The notes beneath the pieces were generated by a model. That model searched no databases and had not been told where the DNA came from. It saw only the letters and a program-made list of their open reading frames with translations. From Gymnopilus junonius (taxonomy: Eukaryota; Basidiomycota; Agaricomycetes; Agaricales; Galerinaceae), in assembly GCA_015501075.1 (NCBI GenBank), contig JADNYJ010000140.1, positions 42,309 to 106,308 on the forward strand: DNA of 64,000 nucleotides, in the 5' to 3' direction. The number at the start of each line of letters is the position of its first letter. Within the stretch, counting starts at the first letter, position 1. The position numbers and the translations under genes are program-made. Positions 26,001 through 38,311 of the stretch are shown one piece after another.

Positions 26001-27356
26001 GAGTCGTCGACTGTCCGAGGCACGCTTGCCAGGACGAGAGCTAAAAGTGAGTTAGTTGGTCTTCCAATCCAACTTCCACATGCCCGAATCATTGCGCCGT
26101 AATCCATTGCAAACTCGTCAATACCCGCATAAGCGATCTTGTGCTACCGTGCCCGCGGCCACCATACATATGCAACTACGAAGCACATGGGGGTGGAGCC
26201 CAGACCGAGATGAGCTGACTCGAATAACTACGTAAGTATAGGTGCTTTGGCACGAGCGCTTGGTGTATTATTAGTTTCGAGATTTCGGCCGTCTGTTTCT
26301 TGGGAGAGAATGCATTCAGCACCCAGTAAGGAGCACAAGGCCAAGATTTTGAACTGCTTGAAATCCATTGGAAACTGATGCGTTACTCGTTATATGCATG
26401 GGCCAAAAGCCATGCATGGGGCACGAGCGAAAGTAATGTCATGACATCCAGATAATCCTTCCATGCTAAGTAAAGGTAGCTTTCCAACGTCCAAAAAGAC
26501 GATTGGCTCTGGAGTCCAGAATTGGATGCATATAGCACAGTGACCAGCGAAACACACTTGCTATGGATCTAGCGTTCACGATAAGGACATCAAGAGGCAA
26601 TGACAACGACCGACCAAGAAATCCCGGTAGAGGCGATCCTCAGCACCGACGTCTGCTTTTTTTACTTGCATTCACATTCAAATTCCGGTCTTGGAGAGTT
26701 CTTTGGACACTGGTTTGGAGGCTTGGGAGGGTACTTGGCATCATTATACGGCCTACGACTGGAAGGCGAACATAAATTACTATACCCTGACTCCCAAGCC
26801 TTCAAGGGTCCGAAGAAATGAGCTAGTGACAGAAGGATTCAGTTATTCTTCACCGAATAAAGAATCCACGAGAAATGGGTAACCACGTTCGCCATAAAAA
26901 TGGAGATTCTATTGAGCTCAAGTTATTTTGCCAAAATATTGAGGAAATCTTGCCAGAGTCTCATTCGATGGCAAGGCCCGAATCGTCATGATAGTGATAC
27001 AAGCTTCGCGGTTTCCAGGTCCTCTACCTTGGGGGTGAAGAAGCACCCAATAATCGAATCGGGCCGGTCAAAGATGAGAACGAACAAGAAAGGGCGAACA
27101 AGAGACTACAGGTAGAAGAAATCGTGCCTTGACGAAGCGAAAATATCACGGTGTCTTGGGTCCCTCGAATTCGCGTGCGAACCGAAGCCAAATCGACTGT
27201 GAAGTAAGACGTGAGAATCGTACCATGCAGTCTAATGCACTTGAAAAAGGAAAGACAATCCCAAGCGTGAGGCCCTCCAAGTGACAAGATTTTCTGCAGC
27301 TTAACGAAGTTGAATTTTGCAATGTAATTGATTCTTAAATATAGCATAGCAGAGAT

Positions 27357-27386
27357 AGCTTGCCATTCTTTAGCTTGCCATTCTTT
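27357..27386. repeat. 15-base tandem duplication
   Basis: The unit agcttgccattcttt occurs twice head to tail and a third copy begins (agc). No function is evident. Confidence 0.6.
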
Positions 27387-29714
27387 AGCATTTCTGTCCT
27401 TGCCAGAGTTTCTCATCAGCCCATAGCGTTGTCCCACATCTATCTGCCTTGAGTACACTACGTTCAATAATAGATGCTAGACGAGGACTGGGAATACGGT
27501 TTATTTCCAGGACGAGCTGTTGCCAAAAATAGGTCTGCATCCCCGACAAAAGGCAATCTCGGGCAGAATCAGCTAGCCATTTAGGATGTAGACAGACTGT
27601 TAGTCAGACGTATCAAGCGGAAACGGAAAGTCAGGATATATCGAACATCCACCTGAAAGGGGGCATCTTTGTCAGAAATGCAGAGTAGGAAGGATTACCC
27701 CGCAGGCCGTCTTCCGCGAAGTTGATCCACCGGGGTCGATATTTCAAAGATCACGAGGACTCTGCGGAGAAAACAAAGCGGATATTAGCATATTTTGCCG
27801 CGATGACAGCCACGATCGTCGAAGTGAATTGAATGCGGGGTAAATATATTTGTGGAAGCAGTCACCGGAGGCTATTCTTCAATGACCCTGACGAACATCT
27901 GCCCTAGGCCATATACCTAGAATTACACGAAAGGGACGAGTCAAGGTTATTTCAACGCCGTCACACTGTTTTGATCATGAAACCTACTGAGGCCCTATTC
28001 AGAAAGTCGCACAGGAATATAACAAAGGTCACTGATGAGAGCTCAGTTATAGCTGAAGAAGGGAAACTGATCATGCGAACTAATAAGCCCTGCAGTTAGA
28101 AAAAAGCACACTGAGCACACTGAAATGCATGCCTCTGTCCTGCAGTTCTGTCAAAACGAGCGACAGAATAGTTCCACCTGGATGTTATGCCCTGTTCAAG
28201 GTATTCTAGAAACAAGGCAGCTAGTCAGCAACCGAGATGGTGGACTCGTACCGGCAAATTGCAACGAACGGATAAACCCTGATTTTTCCTGATATGTCAT
28301 GCTAGCAAAAGCAGGTGAATGACTTGAATAAGGCACCTACCTCAATTGGACTCGCCTTCTAATGTAAAGAAAACGAAGTCATGCGACTCCAAACTTTATT
28401 TGCAACGCCAGATGAATTTTCTTAAGGCAAATGATTGAGCACCTCCAAGCATTGAGCTCATGCCGATCGTGTGCGTCATCAGAAAAGTATAATAATGTCC
28501 CGTATAAAGAGCTACGGAAGCCATAGAATCTGTAAACAGCAAAACCCTGTAACCTTCAGTCACCAGTGGGAGCGCTTACCATGATAGGCCTAAAGCGACC
28601 TAGGGATCAAAAATACATAAATTTTCGGTCCTTCCATGCGGCCCTTCATCCCTACCGCGGCTGTTCCTTGGAAAAAGTCCTTCGAGTCCATCTTTGCAAC
28701 CTTCCACAAAGCATATATGGAATCTGAATAAAAATTCTGGAAGGTATGATTGTTAAACCTCTGACACGTTAACAGAATAGGGATCCCGCAGAGGTAGGAT
28801 CCGATATGAAGTAGTTAACCCGCATGCGTCCGAGTCGCAAACTTGATACCCTGCGTTGGTCTCGGACTCGTTGCGTGGCATGTTTTGATATGATTTGATA
28901 TGCGACTGAGCTGTAGAGCTCTGATACAACCAATATAATTATTAGGTGAGTGGAGAAGCCTGCAACATATAAGTCAGAGCAGTGTTCACATGAGGGTTAG
29001 AACCTGCCAAAGCGCTCTTTATACCAGCCTCAATAAACAGATCCGGAACGCAGGAGATGAAATATTGAAGAAAAGCCGTTGAATTGGGCACTTTGAGGCA
29101 GCAACACCTGTGCAGTGCGGTGTGGCATGCCGGCCAGTATCTATTGCATATAAAATCAATAAATCAGTTGGCATGCCATAGAAAATTATAAATTTGCGCG
29201 TCTAAATGGGATACACATCTGAACGATGTCCTCCGCTCTGAACTAATGATCCACTCACTGTGACCTCCAGTTCCTGAACTTGTAAACTTGATGTTTTCCC
29301 GAAAGGAAAACATGCTCCCTGAAGAAGACGTGGCATCAAGATTAAACTCATTAGAAAGATTTTCAATTGCTCAATCTTTGCTAGCTGGATTGCAACCCAG
29401 GGAAGCCAGCATCAGCGACAGGTGGCAATCGATGATTTACAACTCACCGTGATGAATCCAGATTGTTTGGAAAGATTTGGGGTGGCTTCATAGTTATTTC
29501 GAGTGGTAATAATATCATCAGACGATTGGTTCGCACTTGTTTCAAGCAGCTATTGAAGAAGACAAGGAGGTTCGGGACAGTGCTATGCAGCAAGAAAATC
29601 AAAATCATCAACGAAGAGAAATACGTTGGACATGAAAAGAACTCAGCTTTCCGTCTTGGCCTAAAGTCGAGATTTTACGTGCTCTTAGAGGAACGATTCT
29701 GGCAGTTAAGTGCT

Positions 29715-30091
29715 TGTTACAGCACTGGACGTGTTCGAGTCGATCCCAGCCCGGGGCCCACGACAAGGGAGCACGCTGAGGAAGGTCGGCCTTGTAGCCA
29801 ACTACCCGTCTCCCGGGGACATGAGGGGGCGTTCGAACTTCGGGGTCAAACCGTAACAAGTGACAATTCTATCGCGTCCTGTCACGTATCTCGTGACCAA
29901 ATACTGAGCCATGCGGCTCGGAAATTAAGCCGAAGCATTAAGCAATATTTCTGTATATAAATGGGGGCTGGCGAAGAGGCTCATAGTCTTCAGCATGTTG
30001 TCAACGTCTGACTGAATTACAATGAAAAATAAAATTACATAGTGAACGTCTTATCTATAATCTAAGGTCATCTAAGGGCTTGCATATCTAC
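29715..30091 (+). mobile_element. Possible solo-LTR-like segment
   Basis: A GC-rich block begins with TGTTACAGC, is followed by a TATATAAATGGGG box near 29955 and an AATAAA signal near 30029, and could end with CA near 30091. This order (TG, promoter, polyadenylation signal, CA) is that of an LTR. No target-site duplication, second LTR or reverse-transcriptase fragment was found, so the call is weak. Confidence 0.2.
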
Positions 30092-30170
30092 AGCTCATAT
30101 CCTATTGATCAATATCCTGCCTGTTGATTCACAGACAGCGTGTCAGTCTCTTTTAATTGCTTTGTAACGC

Positions 30171-31966
30171 TTAGAAGATGACCCACTTTAAGACATAGCG
30201 ATACCTTCCTTTGCCGTCCTTGACATTTCGGACAGCCTTTCCAGCATCACTCACTGCATCATGACGATCAGTAACAGGGAAAAGGCCGACTAAAAACAAG
30301 TAACTTACTAGGTAACACCTCGATCCAAGGCTTGATACCCTTCTCCGAAGCGAGCTTCAACATCTGTACGGCTTCCTGCTTGCTTCCACTAAAACAAATG
30401 AAGGAAAATGTCAACAACTTGCAGACTGGCGCAATAAAGGTATACGCACAGCAAACTGCCTCCATAGTAGGTGCCAGTGACGAGAGTGCCTTCAAGCCAA
30501 GGGGCGTTAAAACGATCCGAAAATGAACAATTCTAACCACGTACTCGCGCCAAGGGACGGTAGAGCTTCGTCGGGGAGGGCGACCATCACAAAACGGCCC
30601 CCAGGAACGAGGGTGGTGATGAACTCGTTCAAACGAACGCCAGAGGCAACATTGGCCGTGCACTGTAGATCGGAAATACAATCAATAAGGATTGGTCATT
30701 ATAATGGAACGGGACGTACAAGGATGAGATCCAGACTTGCACGAAGAGCAGTTTCGAAACCATCCTCAGTAACGACAAATTTGGTGCCACCTAATTCAAG
30801 GGCATCTTCCTATAAATGTGTTAGTTAGTGCTAACTTGCTGTGTAGTAGGGAGACGCACTTGTTTTCTGGTAGAATGCGAGAAAACAACAATCTCGTCTG
30901 CCCCAAGCGCTTTGGCGAATTGAATAGCCAGGTGTCTGATGAATTAATATTAGAAAGAGAAAGTCTAAGAACAAGAACAAGCAAGGCTTACCCAAGACCA
31001 CCGATCCCAACGATACCGACTTTCTTACCAGGACTGAAAATAATTATTCGTTAGACACCGAAGAGATAAGCTACCTATAGGGGCTAAAGCTTACCCAGTG
31101 CCGTTCCGGACGAGAGGAGAGAAAACTGTTAAGCCAGCGCAGAATAGAGGTGCGGCTTCCTCTAACTTCAGGTTATCTGGGATGGGAAATACGAAGCGCT
31201 CGTCGCAGCGGATGCCAGTAGAGTAGCCACCCTGAGTAGCAATGCCCGACTGGAAAGGAAACCGACTTCAATCAGGTTTACATGAAATGAGAGAAATGTT
31301 GAGTTATTACCTCATATTTAGAGTTGTACGTTCCAACAATCTTATGACAGCTGATTGGAACGGCACGTTAACGAAAGCGATTGCGAAATAACGACAATCA
31401 ACTGACTACTGCTCATTATTGTGGTTGCAAAGATGACAATGGCCGCATGAGCAGACTTGAGCACTGGGGAGAAAATGAATAATTGTCCCAGAAGTAAATG
31501 AAGAAGGCTTACCCAACGCCAACGCGGTCACCAGCTTTGAAAGTGGACACTTTGGGTCCAACGCGAGTGACGATTCCGGCAATCTCGTGTCCAACGATCA
31601 GAGGCTATAGTAAGAGTGATTGTCAACAGGGATCCGGTCAGAGAGAGAAAGTACACTGCATACCAGATTTGGTTTCCCCCACCCACCGGTAATGGTATGC
31701 ACCTATCAAAGAGAGCCGTCAGGTTGTCAGATCGATGGAAGGGATGGAAATGGTGCTCACGTCACTTCCACAGACACCACAGTAATGAATTTTGATCTCG
31801 ACATCAGTATCGCCAAAGGGTTTAGGCTCGAACTCGATGAGCTTGAATTTTTCCCAGTCGCTGGTGTCTTCAATGCTAAAAATGATGAAGGAGCATGAGT
31901 TCTGGAAACCGACGAGAGAAAAAGAGTCAGGACGCACGCGTATCCTTTGAACTGTAATGCCGACAT
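30171..31966 (-). CDS. Zinc-containing NADP-dependent alcohol dehydrogenase (ADH6/CAD-like)
   Basis: This is a medium-chain dehydrogenase of about 350 residues in some 14 small exons, starting at ATG 31966 (exon 1 31966-31938, exon 2 31875-31761) and ending at TAA 30173-30171. Catalytic zinc motifs HYCGVCGSD and GHEIAGIV are visible. The structural zinc cysteines lie in CSCGHCHLC plus a Cys made at the next junction ([14 protein letters not shown]). The cofactor motif [10 protein letters not shown] spans an intron. The segments FSHSTRK and [17 protein letters not shown] are typical of the cinnamyl-alcohol-dehydrogenase-like ADH6/7 branch, which reduces aromatic and aliphatic aldehydes with NADPH. 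All junctions examined keep frame. The likely role is aldehyde detoxification or lignin-derived aromatics turnover, inferred from family and host type only. Confidence 0.9.
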
Positions 31967-33134
31967 TTTCGTTCAGGTAGTGCGGAAGATTAAGTATGGA
32001 GGAAGCGGAGGTGGATGGGTAGGTAGATAGGGACGATAGCAATTTGCCTCCGGGTTGCAAAGGTCTTTATACCTGATCGAGGACCTTGCCGTTCCGCGTC
32101 ATGGCCCGGTCGTCGTGGTATGCGAAATATCCGAGCATATCCGGCTGTAAGCAACGATAGAAGATATTCGTCAGCGTACCGCGGATTATAAGCCATGCAT
32201 TATTCATGGAAGAAGGATATGGATGATCTCAAATAGCAGTTACCATGCGGCTGATTCGCAAATTCCAAAATTTTGGAAGAGGATCGGCCTCGTTTCCTCA
32301 GCCCTGTGTACGTTATAGTACAGATAGAACCATTGTCAGTAGTAAGTAGAATAGAACTATGAATCGAAACATACCTTCAGATAAGTATGGATGAAGTTAC
32401 TGCCGGATATCAGGTTTCTCGAAAACCGGGAGCGTCAAATGGCAAAGGGGAGTGCTGAAAATAGTATTCCAAGAGGTTTGACAAGCAGCGCCAAATAAAT
32501 GATCGGGTTCTCAACGGACTTTAGACGGACAAGCTTGTCCTATCTTGGTATCTAGCCCTGCCGTTTTGCTCCTTGACATCATTGTTGGAAATTTGAAGCT
32601 TCTACAAGCCCTCGGGCTTCTTATTTTTCTCACTACAAGACCGCACGGAACCGTAGTAACTGTCTCTTTGAGTTACTTCACAGGGAACAGTAATGAACCC
32701 TATAGCGTCCGCATCGCAAGAATTTCCGCACCAAGGATGTGCAGAGCACTGTCACGTCATCAGGAAAATTTCATGTATTCGTTGGCTATTGAACAATGAC
32801 AAAGATAGTGGGAAAGACGATGAGCGAGAAAGAACTAAGTTACTAATTGCTACAGTGGATTGAGTCGGATGCGTAATAAAGAGGTCCTATGTACAATAAT
32901 ATGCAAGGATTCAGATGCGGTTGGCTACAAACTTAAGAAGAACAAAAAAAAAAAAAAAAGCGAGGCAATGAACGAGTGAATAATTAAAATCTAAGTCTCA
33001 ATGAGTGATAGTGGGCAGGGTTGCATGATTAGGAAGAAAAAGATGGAAAAATTGAAAGGATGGCGTAGTTGGCGGGGAGGCCAACAATTTTAGAACGTTG
33101 AACAAAATGGCAGTCGGCAGCGATAGCAGCAGCA
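31967..33134. promoter_or_regulatory. Promoter of the ADH gene and 3' flank of the next minus-strand gene
   Basis: The part next to 31966 is the ADH upstream region. A run of 17 A occurs near 32944-32960. No supported gene lies here. Confidence 0.35.
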
Positions 33135-35376
33135 TTAGGCTGCGCTGCGCAAGAACATCTCCACGGGAATAGGCTTCCTCCTCAATCCAGAGCTTGAAGT
33201 GCTTGACGAGCTCACTTCACTCCCGGCATCGCTAATGGTGCTCACACTTCCTCTCCTCCGAACACCTGGCTGATGTCCGTAGCCAATAAGGATCACGTCC
33301 GAGTTGCCTCGCGAATGACGTCCACGAGCACTAGGAGAAGCGGACACTGGAGCGGGAGAGGGTGAGGTGTGCCCCTTGGTGCTGTTCCTCCTGGGTGAGA
33401 TCAAGGCGGAGAACGGGGATGTAGGTGTGGAAGGAACCGCTTTCTTGGCGGACTGCGAGGTGCGCTTGCTCTTGGACGGCGACGAGGACGAGGACGGGCC
33501 ACCTCCGAAGTAAAGTCTGAGCTTCGAAGACGGGCTTCTGCGCTCGTGCTCCTCCCGAACGGAAGCGAGGGTGGACGTACTCCACTTTGACTTGAGCATC
33601 TTCTCTTCGTTGTAATATGGGCTGCGGTGGGGAGAAGGTGATGGTGAGGGTTGATCAGAGTGATAAGGCGATGGTGAAGGCGATGGCGAGAATGAGAATG
33701 AGCTTGAGGTAGACTTGGATGAGAAAACGTCATTAGGAACTTCTTGAGGTTGAGGGGGGCGCTGAACACCTTCCACTGCATGTTGCGGTTGCTCCTGAGC
33801 AGCAGATTCTTCCTCCACCGTCCACAGTTTCTCTAATCCCACATTAATGTCCGCCTCCAGTCCAAAGGCGTAGTAGGCAAAGAAAGAGGGAGCTGAAGGG
33901 TGTAGTCCAAATCGAACGTCACTTCCTGGCCCGAGAAATCGTCAAATGAAGGTTGAGAGTAGGCACTAGCAGGGCTTTCTGGACCATCTTCATCCAGGCA
34001 GTGGTCAAGGTCAATCTCATACATAGAGAATGAGAATGTAGAGGAAGATTCATCCCCATCCTCTCCAACGTCTACCTCGAAGCCGCAGTCAGCAGGGACA
34101 CTTGAGCGGGGAGGAGGTCGAGGAGCATCATTAGCAAATGACGCAGCGACAGGTGAAGGTGAAGCAAGCTGGAAATCGACCAATGAAAGGACTGACGAGC
34201 GGTACTGCAGAGGGACAGGTGGCACAGGTGGTGGAGGGTACTTTGGAATGCTTCTCGTTCTACTGACTCGTTTAGATCGGAAAGTAGGTTCCAGTTGCCC
34301 AATGGGACCTTCCGAGTTTCTCCGAGTAGGGGTGGTGGGAGTAGGAGGGAGGGCTTTCGACACACGTCGCCGAGTAGGACGTGGAAGAATTGTATCTGCA
34401 GGAATAGACATCGACTCCGGCCTTGCGTGTTGGTATGGGAAGGAAGGCGGGATGGGGGACAAAACCTTCGATAGTTCGCGTGTGTACCATTCCGAATCAG
34501 ATTCTTGTTCCGAATCCTCTGAGAAATTGTCATGCAAAAATGCGGAGATGAGAGGGGAACGAATGGGCGCAGAACTGAGACTTTGCTCAGATGGGGTTTT
34601 AAAGGGTTGCAGAAGCGAAGGAGAAACGTAAGAAATGTCGGAAATGGCGAGGAAGGTCGCTGGTTGTGCTTGGTGATTACAAGAGGTGGAATAGCTGCGC
34701 GACGGGGGTTGAAATTGGGAGAAGGTTGGGAAGATTCGTCATCGGAAGTTGATGGAGTCAAAGGCATGCCGCCAGCCTCTGACCGTGGGCTTGAAGAAAG
34801 AGAAGATGCGGATGTTGGAGAGCCGCATTCTGACCTGTCATAGTGATGTCTTGGGGAACTGGGTGAAGGTGTGGGTGGGTGAGGGAATTTGAACGACACC
34901 TCGGTAAAAGTCAACTTGAAAGAATCGGGAGACTCTGATGGTGATGAGCTGGTTGGTGGTTTGGGGGCAGCTCGAGGAGCGGATAATAGGTCGTCAAATA
35001 ATGGTGAGAGGTCGTTGTCGTCGTGAGCCGTTAAGTCGCGGGCAATTCTGATGTCTGAGACGTTTGCGCGTCTTCTCCTGGCCTTAACACCGAAAGTGTT
35101 GCTGCCCCCAGTGCTCGTGCTCGTAGAGTAGGATGGATTAGGTGAAGGTGAACGCGACGACAACCGTGATTCATCTTCCTCCAGAATTACATTGAGTGTC
35201 TTATTTCTCATGGAAGCTGGCTCCAACGCCTCGGCAGCTCTGCGGGACCTTAGAGTACGAGCTTGACGCTGAAGTATCGCGTCTCGTGAAAAGACTAGTA
35301 AAGGAAGATATATTTTGGTATTTTTGCTTCCAATTCCGAAGAGTGAGCACTCACAACTAGGAACACTAGTGGTCAT
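33135..35376 (-). CDS. Ser/Pro-rich unknown protein, two one-base frame breaks
   Basis: Family not recognised. One intron (35354-35295) joins MTTSVPSF to FSRDAILQRQ; the rest is a single long exon to TAA 33137-33135. As written the frame breaks twice. Near 34650, LVITKHNQRPSS must continue as AISDISYVSPS, and near 33862, LPTTPF must continue as GLEADINVGLEKLW. Both are repaired by one extra base, and the restored length (727 codons) is an exact multiple of three. The product is disordered, rich in Ser, Pro and Arg, with acidic patches and the motifs VILEEDESR and RRKPIPVEMFLR near the ends. It may be a cytoplasmic or nuclear regulator, but no domain supports a function. Confidence 0.6.
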
Positions 35377-36616
35377 GATAAGTTCGTGGATCGTTTAAAT
35401 TGATGCGAGAAAATTAAATCTATGGTGGGTCCAAGTGAAAGGTCGTAAGAGTAACCAAGGGCACGATTTGGAGAGAGGGAGAGACGAAGAACTCTGACAT
35501 TTCCCGTCCTTGTATTTGAAGACAGGCAGCCCATTGTACATTCCTCCGATTGTTGCAGGAATAAAGGTGTGATGGTATCAGGCACCTGCCTAATCGGGAC
35601 TTGTAGCGGACTTTGAATTTGCTCTTGCATTGTTCGCCCGGTTAGTGTCCTTGTCCTCGAAATGAAATATCCTTTCTAATGGCGTCGAGCTACACGCTGG
35701 TTAGCATCCTAGCTCGCATGACAGTCATTTAATTCTCACGAGCTCCCAAGCTGTTATATCCTGTGGCTTTTACTGGGATTTTGCCGTTGTCTGTTCCCTT
35801 GTTTTCGTGTCCCCGACGAGTTTTCCTCATCTTGTTGAATGACTGAGACCATCTAAATAAAGCGTCTTTATTTAACTATGTAGACCTCAAAGGCGCACGT
35901 AAGAACCATGTTCTTCCCAGCTCGTTGGGGGTACAGCAACAGGAGTTCTATTCACTTGCATGCTTGCACTTACTCAATGACGGTGGTTACGACACCGCGG
36001 AAGCGATTCGGCATTCTGGGAGCGTGCGTTGCATTGCCAACGTCACTTTCCTGAGTACCTGAATCTTCTGGGATCCGAATGGTGGGATTAAACATTGCGC
36101 TTTGTTGGTGCCAGACCCATTGTCCTCCCGAAGTGGAATGCAAACATATGTAAACAAGTGTTTTTAATCCGGCTGTAAAAAATTTTTGATATGAACTGTT
36201 CTGGTATCGGTTTAATTGTAGGTGTGGATAGATTTATATATAATATGAGGGCAGCACTTTCAAAGTGCCACTTTGATTTTCTTTTCGTGACTGCTCTTCC
36301 TTTGGCGTTGTTTGTGTACCTGGCGAGGCCAAATATATCCACCAAAATGTCAGTGCACAGCCACCCGGAGTGATCGGAGGCGGATCGTCGTTTAACGTTC
36401 AAGGTCTCTGCACCAGGCGTCTGCTTTGTCTGGAAAGAACCACTTCCGCTCATAATTTCAAATTATAAGGCAAAGTACGAAGGACTGCTACGCACTGCCC
36501 CTTTGACTCGGGCGAAATTTTTAAAAATTTACATTAGGATCCGTGATCGGTGGTCCGGCATGTATATTACCCTCCTTCCAACCTCCTCTAGAGGGAGGCA
36601 AAAATAAACTCATTAG
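35377..36616. other. Intergenic spacer
   Basis: Next to 35377 is the promoter of the Ser/Pro-rich gene. The remainder shows no supported gene; a 121-codon minus-strand frame at 36088-36453 is treated as doubtful. Confidence 0.35.
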
Positions 36617-36705
36617 CCCACCGCGAGGGTCGAACTCGCAGCCTTCAGATGGCCAATGCCATAGCTTTAAGAGTCTGACGCTCTATCCGATTGAGCTAGG
36701 CGGGC
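36617..36705 (-). tRNA. tRNA-Lys (anticodon CTT) with intron, second copy
   Basis: On the minus strand the body is identical to the tRNA at 7416: acceptor GCCCGCC/GGTGGGC, anticodon loop CTCTTA, T arm GCGAG-TTCGACC-CTCGC. The intron after position 37 is about 17 bases and differs in sequence from the first copy. A T-run lies just downstream on the same strand. Confidence 0.95.
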
Positions 36706-36998
36706 ACAGGTTTGCGCACTTCACAGGTCCTTCTGATTAGTGGACGTGCTAGATACACTAAACACAAAGAAACTAGAACCTCTTAGTAGGATTCTTTAGT
36801 GGACAAAAACATAATATACTCGATTACCAAGAGTGATGCCATCAGTATTAAGCAGCAAAAAGCACAACTACTTCTATCACTTGGACTACCGACTATAAAT
36901 AATTATCAAGACGGCCTACAATGTAAGGAAGAGGATAGAAATGGTGTGGATTATTTGGTGCTTATAGAATGGGCAAAATTTGATACACATTTCCTATA

Positions 36999-37090
36999 GC
37001 CCACCGCGAGGGTCGAACTCGCAGCCTTCAGATTTGCCCGATGCCTAAGTCGTAAAAGTCTGACGCTCTATCCGATTGAGCTAGGCGGGC
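36999..37090 (-). tRNA. tRNA-Lys (anticodon TTT) with intron
   Basis: Same body as the CTT copies, but the anticodon loop reads CTTTTA, giving anticodon TTT. The intron is about 19 bases and resembles that of the copy at 7416 (shared TAGGCA and TCGGGC words). It lies 293 bases from the CTT copy on the same strand. A TTTT run follows downstream. Confidence 0.94.
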
Positions 37091-38311
37091 ACATAAGGTT
37101 ATTACTGCTTCTTACTTGAGCCTGCGAGTCTCTAGCTGCGTCTTACTTAACTTGGCGAACCGTTGCTTGTCCGAGCTCTTTTCCTTCTCACCCCACCCTG
37201 ACCAGATTCTCACTCAGCCTATAACTGACGCATTTATCGTTCCTATGATTATCACGTTCGTCTTTCAATGTTCACCACCTTTACGGATCAAAGCACCGAA
37301 AGCACTGATCCGTAAGTCGTCCATTTACTTGGGCGCTTTTGCTGCTTTTTTCACTTTTCCAGGATTTACTGCAGGTGGAAAAGTAAAAATGGAAAACAGC
37401 TAATTACTTGATTGAATATGTAAGTGAGAGATATAATGTCCACCTTGTCGGAACAGGTAGAGGAGACAGGATCCTCAGGCAGGGAAGGCCAAGCGGCATG
37501 CCTTTTCGGTGGCAGCTTTTTCGGATCCTAGGCTAGAACTCCGAAACCCCAAAAATTGCGCTTTTTTGTGCCTTTTTTTCACCTTTTTCGCTTGCGCAAC
37601 CTAAAAAAAGCTAACGGATAAAGTACCGATGCAGACGTGAAAATATAATCGTCATCATCTACGTCTTTGGCCAATAGCAAAACGCCTGTTAGGCATCTAC
37701 TAAAGGTCGCCTAGAGGTCGCCGCTGCAGTTTTCCCTCCGAATTGCCATCTAATGCGAAGTCTTACGAAGTGCCCCATTAGAATATACTGGCCTCACGGG
37801 AACCTTTAACCAGTTCTTGTCAGCAGGACGCGCAGAGTCTAGACAGGAAGTAATTCCGGTTCCATGTGTGCAGCTTGTCGGCATGGAACCTCGAGGATAG
37901 ACCGCGTAAGAGAAGCAATCACTATAGAAGCTGTGACTGACTCACGTTTCCAGGATTTAATAGTACAGTCCCTCCCGATGCAGTATTTTATCCGCGACAA
38001 GGTTTCCTCTACAACAGCGCAGGAGTCGGCTATGTTCATGAGAAAGAAATTGTGCGCAGTATGCGCGCTGATCCAATGATCTAAAAGTTTCATGGCTTCG
38101 TACAGCCGTCCAGTGTATTTGTGTGCAATAAAACTGCGCAATGTACGAAAAGCAATGTCATTGACAGGAATCCCCCAACACTGCGGCTTCCGGAAGCCGT
38201 TACAACTGCTGGACAAGGCTTCATCAAAAATAATTGATAGTATATAAGCCCTCTAATACAGACTTGGAAGGACAGGCCTCAAATTCTTATCCAGCTTCTC
38301 CTCCTTCGAAA
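37091..38311. promoter_or_regulatory. Spacer with TATA box of the peroxygenase gene
   Basis: Mostly featureless. A TATATAAG box at about 38241 lies 70 bases upstream of the peroxygenase ATG at 38312, a normal promoter spacing in basidiomycetes. Confidence 0.45.

Larger units (their letters stand above)
23067..30170. other. Gene-poor region of about 7.1 kb
   Basis: The first about 400 bases are the bHLH gene's 3' flank (or its alternative C-terminus up to about 23143). Beyond that no open frame has a recognisable domain. Small noted items are a 15-base tandem duplication at 27357-27386, a GC-rich island at about 29715-29880 and a TATATAAATGGG box at about 29955. An open frame at 26593-26821 is discussed among the rejected items. 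The last about 200 bases are the 3' flank of the convergent-side alcohol dehydrogenase. Confidence 0.4.

Noticed and set aside
26593..26821. Open frame with GHWFGGLGGYLASLYG-like hydrophobic sequence in the desert
   Set aside because: Short, no splice partners, and another frame across the same bases is equally open; no family resemblance.
29715..29854. 140-bp element bounded by TGTTAC and GTAACA
   Set aside because: Only six bases match inverted and the flanks give no target-site duplication.
36088..36453. 121-codon minus-strand frame containing DILVDIFGLAR, faintly like an F-box
   Set aside because: Too little similarity and no supporting exons or promoter; could be chance.
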